This document shows positions 57,097 to 64,000 of a DNA stretch of 64,000 bases, one piece after another (position 1 is the first letter of the stretch; every line of letters starts with the position of its first letter). The DNA comes from an uncultured Eubacteriales bacterium. Lineage in GTDB: Bacteria; Bacillota; Clostridia; Peptostreptococcales; Anaerovoracaceae. Below the pieces are notes generated by a model. It had not been told where the DNA came from, did not search any database, and was given only the letters and a program-made list of their open reading frames with translations. Location of the stretch: positions 164,471 through 228,470 of the forward strand of contig CADBXM010000001.1 of NCBI GenBank assembly GCA_902798745.1, read 5' to 3'. The translations under genes and the position numbers were made by a program.

Positions 57097-57587
57097 TACT
57101 TTTGCACTTTGAAATCAAGCACCAGCTCGCTGATGTCAGGCTTCATCTGTGTCAGTTTGACGCCCGCGGTGCTGAGCATAAGCTTTGATGCTTTTGTGGC
57201 CGGAGTGTCGGCATACTTATCCGACAGATATACAACTTCTTTTATTCCAGCCTGGATTATGGCCTTTGCGCATTCATTGCAAGGGAAGAGCGCAACATAA
57301 AGCTTGGCTCCGCGCAGATCTTTGCCCGACGCGTTGAGTATCGCGTTCAGCTCGGCGTGCACCACATAAGGATATTTGGTGTTTTCCCCCTCACGATCCC
57401 ATGGAAATTCGTCGTCAGAGCAGCCCTTTGGGAAGCCGTTGTATCCGGTTGTAAGTATCACGTTGTTCTCGTCCACTATGCAGCATCCGACCTGTGTATT
57501 CGGGTCCTTGCTCCTCATGGAAGCAAGCAGCGCGACACCCATAAAGTACTCGTCCCAACTGATGTAATCACTTCTCTTGCAAGTCAT
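57096..57587 (-). CDS. dCMP deaminase family protein
   Basis: Zinc-dependent cytidylate deaminase of 163 aa making dUMP from dCMP for thymidylate synthesis, in the ComEB/dCMP deaminase group. Zinc ligands are His77 in VVHAELNAIL, with Glu79 as proton shuttle, and Cys103 and Cys106 in FPCNEC. The opening SWDEYFMGVALLASMRSKDPNTQVGCCIVD is typical. GGAGGCGG lies 4 bases before the ATG. It works on the same dUMP pool as the nearby dUTPase. Confidence 0.94.
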   Translation of the reverse strand: MTCKRSDYISWDEYFMGVALLASMRSKDPNTQVGCCIVDENNVILTTGYNGFPKGCSDDEFPWDREGENTKYPYVVHAELNAILNASGKDLRGAKLYVALFPCNECAKAIIQAGIKEVVYLSDKYADTPATKASKLMLSTAGVKLTQMKPDISELVLDFKVQK

Positions 57588-57702
57588 GTCCGCCTCCGTT
57601 CAAAAATCAGTTTCTCACCTTGTGATTGTACAACTGAAACCTTGAATAAACAAGGCGCGAAGTGGTAGAATACTTCGTAATTATGGCTTGAAGAAGGAAC
57701 CA

Positions 57703-59619
57703 ATGAAAAATAACAAAAAACTGACCAAAACAGTATCCATCATAAACAGGTTTACGGGGCGCGCATTGCTGCTCGCTATTATCTTTGTATTTGCAGCAGT
57801 TTCACTCGTTGTCACGGACATCGCGCATGTTTACGCAGAGCCATCTGCAGCCGCTGAAACCACTGAAAATGAGGAGAACAAAGCCGGAGTTGAGGGCGGA
57901 GCTTACGAAGTTACTGCCTATACTCTTCGTGCGACCGTAAACAAGGATCATTCATATGCTGTGGACGAGAAGATAAGCGTCAGCATACCGGACAAGCTTC
58001 AGAACATAGAATTCGCTGTCCCAAGCGGCAACTTCCGCATCTCAGATATCATGGTAGAGAATGCTCCTTACAGAGCGAGGAAGACTCAGAATGCCGGCAA
58101 GGTCTCCATAACAGACCCGGCAAAACTGACCACCGGAGAACACGAATATACTATCAGTTATCGCATACAGGAATATCAGGACGGAGATCGCAGCAGAGAC
58201 ATATTCTATTACAGCGCTTTGCTTCCGGAGTGGAAACAGCCGATCGGCAAGGTGGATATCGAAGTCAGCTTCCCCGATGATTTCCCGTTCGATGATATGC
58301 AGTGCTACGCCGGCCAGTTCGGTGTACAGGATTCGACAAACAAAATCACATTCAAGACGAAAGAAAGCAGCAAGACCGTAAAAGTCACAGGAAAATTGAT
58401 CCCTGAAAACTACGGCATAACGCTCAAAGCGCAACTTCCGGAAGGCTACTGGACCGGAGCGCTAAGCGGGACGACTGCATACATATCGATAATCATGTCG
58501 ATGGTCGCTGTAGTTCTGATCCTTACCGTTTTGTGGTTCATAGGCGGAAGAGATCCTAGGATCAAGAGGAAGAAACGTTCAAAGCCTATCGAAGGCTTCT
58601 CACCGGTCGAGCTTGGATATGTTTATAACAGCCACGTAAGCATCAAAGACGTGGTGAGGATGCTGCTTGAGTTCGCGATCAAGGGCTATCTCAGGATCAG
58701 CGAGTACGAGCCAAAGAACTACAGGATATACAGGGAAGAGGATCCGGCCGAAGAAGAGAAGATGTACAGGAGTGCTTATAACATCCTGTTCGAGGATGTC
58801 TTTAAAGACAGAGCGGTCGAGATGGATGAACTGATACCTAGGCTCCACCTTATAAAGCGCAGTATAAGCGATGACGTCGCAGCAGGATTTGCCTCTTCGG
58901 AAAGTTCTCCGTTCACTCCTATATCCAGAATATTCAGATATGTGGGCGCGGCTGTGCTCGGAGTGGGACTCGCGATAGCGAACGCTGTCTCATATGTATA
59001 CGCTCATCAGTCGATCAACTATGTCGAGAGCATATTTATGGGTGTCATTTTGGCCGCTGCATCGATCATTCTCTGCATGGCTGTTGACGCCAGAGACTCA
59101 TCATCAGATAAAGCAGGGAACATATATGTAGCCGTTGCTTCGCTGATATCGGCTATCCCGATCTTCTATGTATCGTATGTTCTGACGAGGAACACGAGAG
59201 ACCCTATACCGGCTATTGCGGTGCTGATCACTACTGGAGTTGCGCTCTTCCTGATCATAATCATGAGAGCGAGAGGCAGGGAAAACGCCGAACTGATAAC
59301 AGGGCTTAGACAGCTGAGGCAGTTCATATATCATCCTACGCCTAAGGAGCTCCTTGAAAACCATCTGGCAGATGACAAGTACTACTACGAGATGATGCTT
59401 TACGCGCTCGCGTACGGAGCCGAGGAATCATGGGCGATCTCATTCCTTACACTCGATGTCAAGGAGCCGGAATGGTTCACAGACGATATAGAAGGCGAAG
59501 CGTTCTCCAACCTCAAGGTAAAGAAGGAGACCGTAGACTACGCAAAGGACATAAAATCATTTGTCAGGACCGTTGAAAACGCGTACAACGACATGATAAG
59601 ACATAACAGCAAATACTGA
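57703..59619 (+). CDS. DUF2207-like membrane protein
   Basis: Protein of 638 aa. A signal-anchor (about 14-45) is followed by an extracellular beta domain (about 65-260: YEVTAYTLRATVNKDHSYAVDEKISVSI, LTTGEHEYTISYRI), a membrane helix (about 265-290), a cytoplasmic winged-helix-like region (VELGYVYNSHVSIKDVVRMLLEFAIKGYLRI), then three to four further helices and a conserved cytoplasmic end (YYEMMLYALAYGAEESW). This is the layout of the DUF2207 family, whose function is unknown. A TTG five codons earlier is in frame, but AAGGA 5 bases before the ATG at 57703 decides the start. Confidence 0.87.
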   Translation: MKNNKKLTKTVSIINRFTGRALLLAIIFVFAAVSLVVTDIAHVYAEPSAAAETTENEENKAGVEGGAYEVTAYTLRATVNKDHSYAVDEKISVSIPDKLQNIEFAVPSGNFRISDIMVENAPYRARKTQNAGKVSITDPAKLTTGEHEYTISYRIQEYQDGDRSRDIFYYSALLPEWKQPIGKVDIEVSFPDDFPFDDMQCYAGQFGVQDSTNKITFKTKESSKTVKVTGKLIPENYGITLKAQLPEGYWTGALSGTTAYISIIMSMVAVVLILTVLWFIGGRDPRIKRKKRSKPIEGFSPVELGYVYNSHVSIKDVVRMLLEFAIKGYLRISEYEPKNYRIYREEDPAEEEKMYRSAYNILFEDVFKDRAVEMDELIPRLHLIKRSISDDVAAGFASSESSPFTPISRIFRYVGAAVLGVGLAIANAVSYVYAHQSINYVESIFMGVILAAASIILCMAVDARDSSSDKAGNIYVAVASLISAIPIFYVSYVLTRNTRDPIPAIAVLITTGVALFLIIIMRARGRENAELITGLRQLRQFIYHPTPKELLENHLADDKYYYEMMLYALAYGAEESWAISFLTLDVKEPEWFTDDIEGEAFSNLKVKKETVDYAKDIKSFVRTVENAYNDMIRHNSKY

Positions 59620-59642
59620 TAAGACAGGGGATGTAAAACAAG

Positions 59643-61526
59643 ATGTCAGACAGACAAAAGATAATCAACATTGCGGTAATAGCGCACGTAGACGCAGGCA
59701 AGTCCACACTGGTGGACGCTCTGCTCGCGCAGTCACAGGTGTTCAGAGATAATGAGCAGATAGTGGACTGTGTGATGGATTCCGACGCGATCGAAAGAGA
59801 GCGCGGCATCACGATCTATTCCAAAAACTGCTCCATAATGTACAAGGACTACAAGATCAACATCGTGGATACGCCGGGCCACGCCGACTTCAGCTCCGAG
59901 GTAGAGCGAATCATGAAGACGGTCGATACGGTCATCCTGCTTGTTGACTCGAGTGAGGGACCGATGCCGCAGACAAGGTTCGTACTCAGCAAGTCTCTCG
60001 CACAGGGAATCAATCCTATCCTTTTCATCAATAAAATCGATAAGAAGGACGCGCGTATCGATGAAGTAGTCGATGAGACATATGAACTCTTCATGGATCT
60101 CGAGGCCAATGATGACCAGCTCGATTTTCCTATTCTGTATGGAATAGCAAGGCAGGGCATCGCGGTAAACGATCCTTCTGAGGTCGTGGGCATAGACGTG
60201 GGCGAAGGCAATGCCAAGATAAAGAAATCTCCAAAGGGCTACGGAGGGCTCAATATAGAGCCACTGCTCGAATGCATAACCTCTCACTGCGACCCGTATC
60301 CGGACAGAGACGACGAGCCGCTCCAGATGCAGGTCTCGACACTCGCTTATGACGACTATATCGGAAGACTCGGCATAGGACGCATCACAAGAGGCAGCAT
60401 CAAAGAAGCTCAGATGGTTTCCGTCACACGCTCCGACGGCAGCTTCACAAAAAACAAGATCAACCAGGTGTTCGTTTACAAGGGCCTGAGCCGTGTCGCG
60501 GTCCCTGAGGCAAGCGCAGGTGACATAGTCGTTGTATCAGGAATCTCGGATATCTCCATAGGTGATACCATCTGCGATCCGGATCATCCTGAGTCGCTCG
60601 GCATCATTGAGATCGAGGAGCCTACTCTATCGATGAATTTCATGGTCAACGCTTCGCCGTTCGCGGGCAAGGAAGGTAAATACGTCACTTCAAGGCATAT
60701 CAAAGAGAGACTCGAAAAAGAGCTTGAAGTAAACGTGGGTCTTCTGGTGGAGCCTACATCATCCACGGATTCCTTCAAGGTGTCCGGAAGAGGTGAACTC
60801 CATCTTTCTATCCTCATCGAGAACATGCGCCGCGAGGGTTACGAGCTGGCGGTGTCGAAACCTGAAGTAGTGATCAAACGCGGTGAAAACGGCGAGAAGC
60901 TTGAACCTGTCGAGGAGCTCGTAATAAGCGTGCCTGATGAATATACCGGCCCTGTCATCTCAAAGCTCAACCTCAGAAAGGCCATGATGAAAGAGATGAT
61001 GAGCGAAGGAAACGGCTATTCACGAATCGTGTTCACGGCGCCTACCCGCGGTCTGATGGGATACCGCTCCGAATTCATCAACGACACCAGAGGCGAAGGC
61101 ACAATGGTAAGACGCTTCAGCGGATTCGAGCCTTGGAAAGGCGAGATAGCAGGTCGCACCAACGGCGTCGCTGTCGCTCAGGAAGAAGGACACTGCACTG
61201 CATACGCGATCTTCACGATACAGGAAAGAGTGCAGATGTTCGTAAAGCCTCAGGATCATGTATATGAGGGAATGCTTGTTGGCATGAACGCCAGATCTGA
61301 CGACATGGTGGTCAATCCGTGCAGGGCAAAGAAAGCGACCAACATGAGAGCGGCGGGCTCCGATGATACTATCAAGCTCACTCCTCCACGCACATTCACG
61401 CTGGAAGAAGCTCTCGAATTCATAGATGACGATGAGCTCGTGGAAGTCACTCCATCAGACATCCGTCTCAGGAAAAAACTGCTGACTGAGCTCGAAAGAA
61501 GGAAGTATAATAACAGAAACAGATAG
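59643..61526 (+). CDS. typA: Translational GTPase TypA/BipA
   Basis: Ribosome-associated GTPase of 627 aa needed for stress or low-temperature ribosome assembly. G motifs: AHVDAGKSTLVDAL (G1), RERGITIYSKN (G2), DTPGHADF (G3) and INKIDKKDAR (G4). EF-G-like domains follow, and the C-terminus has the TypA-specific RGLMGYRSEFINDTRGEGTMVRRF and PCRAKKATNMRAAGSDDTIKLTPPR. Length is standard. Confidence 0.97.
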   Translation: MSDRQKIINIAVIAHVDAGKSTLVDALLAQSQVFRDNEQIVDCVMDSDAIERERGITIYSKNCSIMYKDYKINIVDTPGHADFSSEVERIMKTVDTVILLVDSSEGPMPQTRFVLSKSLAQGINPILFINKIDKKDARIDEVVDETYELFMDLEANDDQLDFPILYGIARQGIAVNDPSEVVGIDVGEGNAKIKKSPKGYGGLNIEPLLECITSHCDPYPDRDDEPLQMQVSTLAYDDYIGRLGIGRITRGSIKEAQMVSVTRSDGSFTKNKINQVFVYKGLSRVAVPEASAGDIVVVSGISDISIGDTICDPDHPESLGIIEIEEPTLSMNFMVNASPFAGKEGKYVTSRHIKERLEKELEVNVGLLVEPTSSTDSFKVSGRGELHLSILIENMRREGYELAVSKPEVVIKRGENGEKLEPVEELVISVPDEYTGPVISKLNLRKAMMKEMMSEGNGYSRIVFTAPTRGLMGYRSEFINDTRGEGTMVRRFSGFEPWKGEIAGRTNGVAVAQEEGHCTAYAIFTIQERVQMFVKPQDHVYEGMLVGMNARSDDMVVNPCRAKKATNMRAAGSDDTIKLTPPRTFTLEEALEFIDDDELVEVTPSDIRLRKKLLTELERRKYNNRNR

Positions 61527-61553
61527 GGTAGAGATATAGGAGAAAAAAGAACG

Positions 61554-62621
61554 ATGAAAGTATTAGTGATCAATCCGGGCGCTACTTCAACGAAGGTATG
61601 TGTATTCGATGACGAAGACGAAGTGATGCGCGTGGGTATCAGCCATGACGCTGCAGAGATAGCCAAGTATCCTCACGTTGTCGATCAGGCTCCTTTCAGA
61701 AGGGAAGCCATACTGGACACGATCGAGAGGAACGGATACAAACTCGAAGACTTCGACGCGATCTGCGGAAGAGGCGGGCTCTTGAAACACATCCCATCGG
61801 GCACATACAAAGTGAACGATGCCGTGATCAGAGACATCGAGAACCCTCCGTATGGAGAGCATGCAGCCAACCTCGGCGCGTATATCGCGGGCGAGCTTGC
61901 CGACTCAGTAGGGATCCCGGCATTCTTTGTAGACCCTGTTTGCGTAGACGAGCTGGAACCGCTTGCCAGATACTCGGGGCTCGGACTTCCGGGATTTGAG
62001 AGACAGTCTTTCTTCCATCCGCTCAATCACAAATCTGTTGCCAGAAAGGCAGCGATGCAGCTCGGCAGACCGTATGAGCAGCTCAACCTCATAGTCTGCC
62101 ATCTCGGAGGAGGCGTATCGGTAGCCGCTCACAAAAAGGGCAGAGTCATTGATGTCAACAACGTCAAAGATGACGGAGCAATGGGAATGGACAGAGGTGG
62201 TTCACTTCCTGCAAACGCACTCGTCAATCTCTGTTTCCAGGAAGGCATGACCAAAGCAGATGCGAAGAGGATCATCGGGCAGGAAGCCGGTATTTATTCA
62301 TACACAGGCACAAAGGACTTCAAGGAAGTCGAGCGGGCTGCGTTTGAAGACGGCGATGAGAACATGCTCATGGCGTTCAAGGCCATAGCCTATCAGCTAG
62401 CAAAAGATATTGGAGCTATGTCAGCCGTTCTCCGCTTCGAAGTGGATGCTATCATCCTCACAGGTGGCATGGCATATTCAGACAGATTCTGCGACGAGAT
62501 CTGCTCTTACGTTGAGAAGATCGCACCGATAATGAAATTCCCGGGCGAGGAAGAGATGAGAGCTCTCGCTGAGGGCGCGCTGAACGCGCTCCGAACAGAC
62601 CACTGGGAGATATACGAATAG
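61554..62621 (+). CDS. buk: Butyrate kinase
   Basis: Acetokinase-family enzyme of 355 aa converting butyryl phosphate and ADP to butyrate and ATP. VLVINPGATSTKVCVF (phosphate loop), GRGGLLKHIPSGTY, CHLGGGVSVAAHKKGRVIDVNN and AIILTGGMAYS are characteristic of butyrate rather than acetate kinases. The phosphotransbutyrylase gene (ptb) that normally precedes it is not adjacent. Branched-chain acyl phosphates are possible substrates too, which would fit the Liv uptake system (inference). Confidence 0.94.
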   Translation: MKVLVINPGATSTKVCVFDDEDEVMRVGISHDAAEIAKYPHVVDQAPFRREAILDTIERNGYKLEDFDAICGRGGLLKHIPSGTYKVNDAVIRDIENPPYGEHAANLGAYIAGELADSVGIPAFFVDPVCVDELEPLARYSGLGLPGFERQSFFHPLNHKSVARKAAMQLGRPYEQLNLIVCHLGGGVSVAAHKKGRVIDVNNVKDDGAMGMDRGGSLPANALVNLCFQEGMTKADAKRIIGQEAGIYSYTGTKDFKEVERAAFEDGDENMLMAFKAIAYQLAKDIGAMSAVLRFEVDAIILTGGMAYSDRFCDEICSYVEKIAPIMKFPGEEEMRALAEGALNALRTDHWEIYE

Positions 62622-62646
62622 AGTACTGATACGGTACGAATAAGGA

Positions 62647-63600
62647 ATGAAGACAAGAGTGATAAGAACAGCGGTAATGATGCTTGTTATGATGGCGCTA
62701 TTTGCCGCTGTTTTTTCTTATGCTGTTGTCGATGGCGAGTATTATGATACAAGGGAAGAAGCTGCCGTGGCACTGCGGGATGCTATGAAGCATCGCGAAA
62801 AGTATGTGACTGTCGCGATCTACGAAAAGGTCGACGAGGAAAGCATCAAGACCATAATCGGCGATGTCTTTGCGATGGCGCTCGAGCATACCGGCAAGCC
62901 TAAGGAAGGTGACTATCTGAAGTATCAGTTTGCCGAATACAAAGGCAAGGCTGAGACTGATCTTCACTGGGGTTCCCCGGTGGTGATCATCAGATATGTG
63001 ATCGACTACTATACAGACAAGGAACAGGAGAAACTAACTAACGAAAAGGTCAAGGAAATAATAAAAACTCTCGACCTTAAAGGTAAATCAGACTACCGCA
63101 AGATAAGGGCCATACATGATTATCTTTGTGACAATATCGATTACGACGTAGAAAAGTCAGGAGATCATAAAGGCGGCACTGAACATACGGCGTATGGCGC
63201 ACTGGTCGAAGGCGAGGCCGTATGCCAGGGCTACGCTCTTTCGATGTACAGGCTGCTCCTCGAGGCAGGAGTCGACTGCAGGATAGTAGATGGAGAAGGT
63301 ACAGAGACGAACGGTCTCTCAAGTCCCCACTCGTGGAATATAGTAAGCATAGGAGGTGTGTATTTCTATGTTGATACGACTTGGGATGACAGTTCGGGTA
63401 GCATGGATTACTTCCTTAGAAACAGGGACGACTTCGAGACCGATCATGTTATCAGTGAGGAATACGGCGAGGCCTTCGTTACGGAGGAATACCCTGTAAG
63501 CCAATCAGGATTCCCGGTCGACTACGATACGCCGGTCAAGGCCATCAGGAAAGCATCGAAGTCCCTGATCAAAGCGTTTGATTCTCTCGAAGCGGCGTAG
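62647..63600 (+). CDS. Exported transglutaminase-like protein
   Basis: Protein of 317 aa with an N-terminal signal-anchor (about 8-27) and a transglutaminase-like fold. The catalytic triad is visible as Cys193 (GEAVCQGYALSMYRLLLEAG), His228 (SPHSWNIVSIGG) and Asp243 (YVDTTWDD). In bacteria such proteins are mostly peptidases or have unknown wall-associated roles. A linker domain (about 30-145) precedes the core. It starts 25 bp after buk with no terminator between, so it may be co-transcribed. Confidence 0.85.
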   Translation: MKTRVIRTAVMMLVMMALFAAVFSYAVVDGEYYDTREEAAVALRDAMKHREKYVTVAIYEKVDEESIKTIIGDVFAMALEHTGKPKEGDYLKYQFAEYKGKAETDLHWGSPVVIIRYVIDYYTDKEQEKLTNEKVKEIIKTLDLKGKSDYRKIRAIHDYLCDNIDYDVEKSGDHKGGTEHTAYGALVEGEAVCQGYALSMYRLLLEAGVDCRIVDGEGTETNGLSSPHSWNIVSIGGVYFYVDTTWDDSSGSMDYFLRNRDDFETDHVISEEYGEAFVTEEYPVSQSGFPVDYDTPVKAIRKASKSLIKAFDSLEAA

Positions 63601-63694
63601 TCTTACGCTTGCGCTTTATGATCCGGTCGGCGCTGCAAAAAGCGCTTAAAAAACCGGCCTGTGCATGGGCCCGCAAAATGAATTATTTCCCTTG

Positions 63695-63723
63695 TTGAAA
63701 AACTATTTGCCATGTGTTAATAT
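63695..63723 (+). promoter_or_regulatory. Promoter of tRNA-Ser
   Basis: -35 TTGAAA (63695-63700), 17-bp spacer and -10 TAATAT (63718-63723). The string ATGTGTTAATAT is shared with the rubrerythrin upstream region. A leader of about 55 bases precedes the tRNA. Confidence 0.75.
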
Positions 63724-63785
63724 GTACGGGCTGAGCAAAAAGCTCGGCGCATTCTAAATACATAATTGCATAAAAAACTTACCGT

Positions 63786-63873
63786 GGAGAGTTGACCGAG
63801 CGGCTAAGGAGCTCGCCTGGAAAGCGAGTAGGGTGTAACAGCCTCGTGGGTTCGAGTCCCATGCTCTCCGCCA
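63786..63873 (+). tRNA. tRNA-Ser (anticodon GGA)
   Basis: Cloverleaf of 88 bases: acceptor GGAGAGT pairs with GCTCTCC, the anticodon arm CTCGC-CTGGAAA-GCGAG shows anticodon GGA, a long variable arm (class II) follows, then the GTTCGAGTC T-loop, discriminator G and an encoded CCA (63871-63873). It reads UCC/UCU serine codons. Confidence 0.97.
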
Positions 63874-63877
63874 AAAG

Positions 63878-63907
63878 ACGACTGTTGAAATATACAGTCG
63901 TTTTTTT
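63878..63907 (+). terminator. Terminator of tRNA-Ser
   Basis: An 8-bp stem ACGACTGT / ACAGTCGT with an 8-base loop and seven T. Confidence 0.93.
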
Positions 63908-63917
63908 GTTAGAAGAA

Positions 63918-63940
63918 AACCCCGCGTTAGACGCGGGGTT
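63918..63940 (-). terminator. Probable minus-strand terminator at the right edge
   Basis: A 10-bp stem AACCCCGCGT / ACGCGGGGTT with a 3-base loop. TTTTCTTC follows on the minus strand, so it probably ends a gene lying beyond the right edge. The last 60 bases hold no coding region I can support. Confidence 0.6.
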
Positions 63941-64000
63941 CTGTGAACGCTATGCGTTTGACCAGAAATCCTCCAAACCTTAGAATTGTGACTGCGGTCT

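Noticed and set aside
63792-63983. Open frame across tRNA-Ser
   Set aside because: It is a spurious translation of the tRNA and its terminator.
63927-63998. Minus-strand frame entering from the right edge and ending at 63927
   Set aside because: Only about 23 codons are visible and they overlap the hairpin at 63918-63940; there is not enough to call a gene.
1-64000. CRISPR arrays, insertion sequences, prophage or attachment sites
   Set aside because: I saw no regularly spaced repeats, transposase, integrase or phage structural genes on either strand.

Overview
The window looks like a chromosomal segment of an anaerobic Gram-positive Firmicute (Clostridia), possibly near the Mogibacterium/Anaerovoracaceae group. 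Signs for this are a butyrate kinase, a class III (anaerobic) ribonucleotide reductase, a reverse rubrerythrin, a ferrodoxin-type electron-transfer protein, FeoAB iron uptake, SepF/DivIVA division genes, strong AGGAGG-type ribosome sites, a SAM-I riboswitch, a class B sortase and sortase-type surface proteins. The species assignment is inference only. There is no rRNA, CRISPR array, insertion sequence or prophage. One tRNA-Ser lies at the right end.

Layout. 1-2477 (minus): a gene cut by the left edge, a MoxR-like AAA ATPase and an EamA transporter. 2619-13424: a self-contained sortase-pilus locus with a signal-peptidase-like SipA lacking both catalytic residues, a class B sortase, a LytS-type kinase, an HTH-receiver fusion regulator, a 1294-aa beta-helix adhesin, an FctA-domain base protein and a major pilin. 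13430-20623: an NlpC/P60-like protein, a Pr6Pr-like membrane protein, PfkA, FeoA-FeoB-Cys-rich protein, a MATE transporter and RidA. 20759-28438: an EFR1 ferrodoxin, then ylxM-ffh-rpsP-khpA-rimM-trmD, then an HlyD-like protein with yggS-sepF-divIVA. 28555-32611: a DtxR-like regulator, reverse rubrerythrin, an acyltransferase and a serpin. 32677-36091: a split anaerobic ribonucleotide reductase with its activase. 36138-43466: an SH3b protein, an RNA methyltransferase, a hydrolase, a prepilin peptidase, truA, scpA-scpB and rluB. 43540-48576 (minus): a branched-chain amino acid ABC transporter. 48788-52330 (minus): a Cmk-like kinase, an AlaX editing protein and an unknown protein. 52353-57090: SAM-I riboswitch-metK-dut and two flavoproteins. 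57096-63940: dCMP deaminase (minus), a DUF2207-like protein, typA, buk, a transglutaminase-like protein and tRNA-Ser.

The most striking signal is in the pilus locus. Four copies of the inverted repeat GTGTC-N5-GACAC occur upstream of exactly three promoters (sipA-srtB, adhesin, base pilin-major pilin). In all three, the centre of the promoter-proximal copy lies exactly 37 bp before the first base of the -10 box and the core ends 6 bp before a weak -35. That geometry suggests a dedicated activator, most simply the HTH-receiver fusion encoded inside the locus together with its kinase. The sortase and the base pilin also share a C-terminal three-helix membrane domain.

The second striking signal is a class III ribonucleotide reductase whose glycyl-radical domain is a separate 55-aa protein (35272-35439) between nrdD and nrdG. 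The nrdD promoter carries two NrdR boxes placed on its -35 and -10, and three DnaA-box-like repeats follow the nrdD stop codon.
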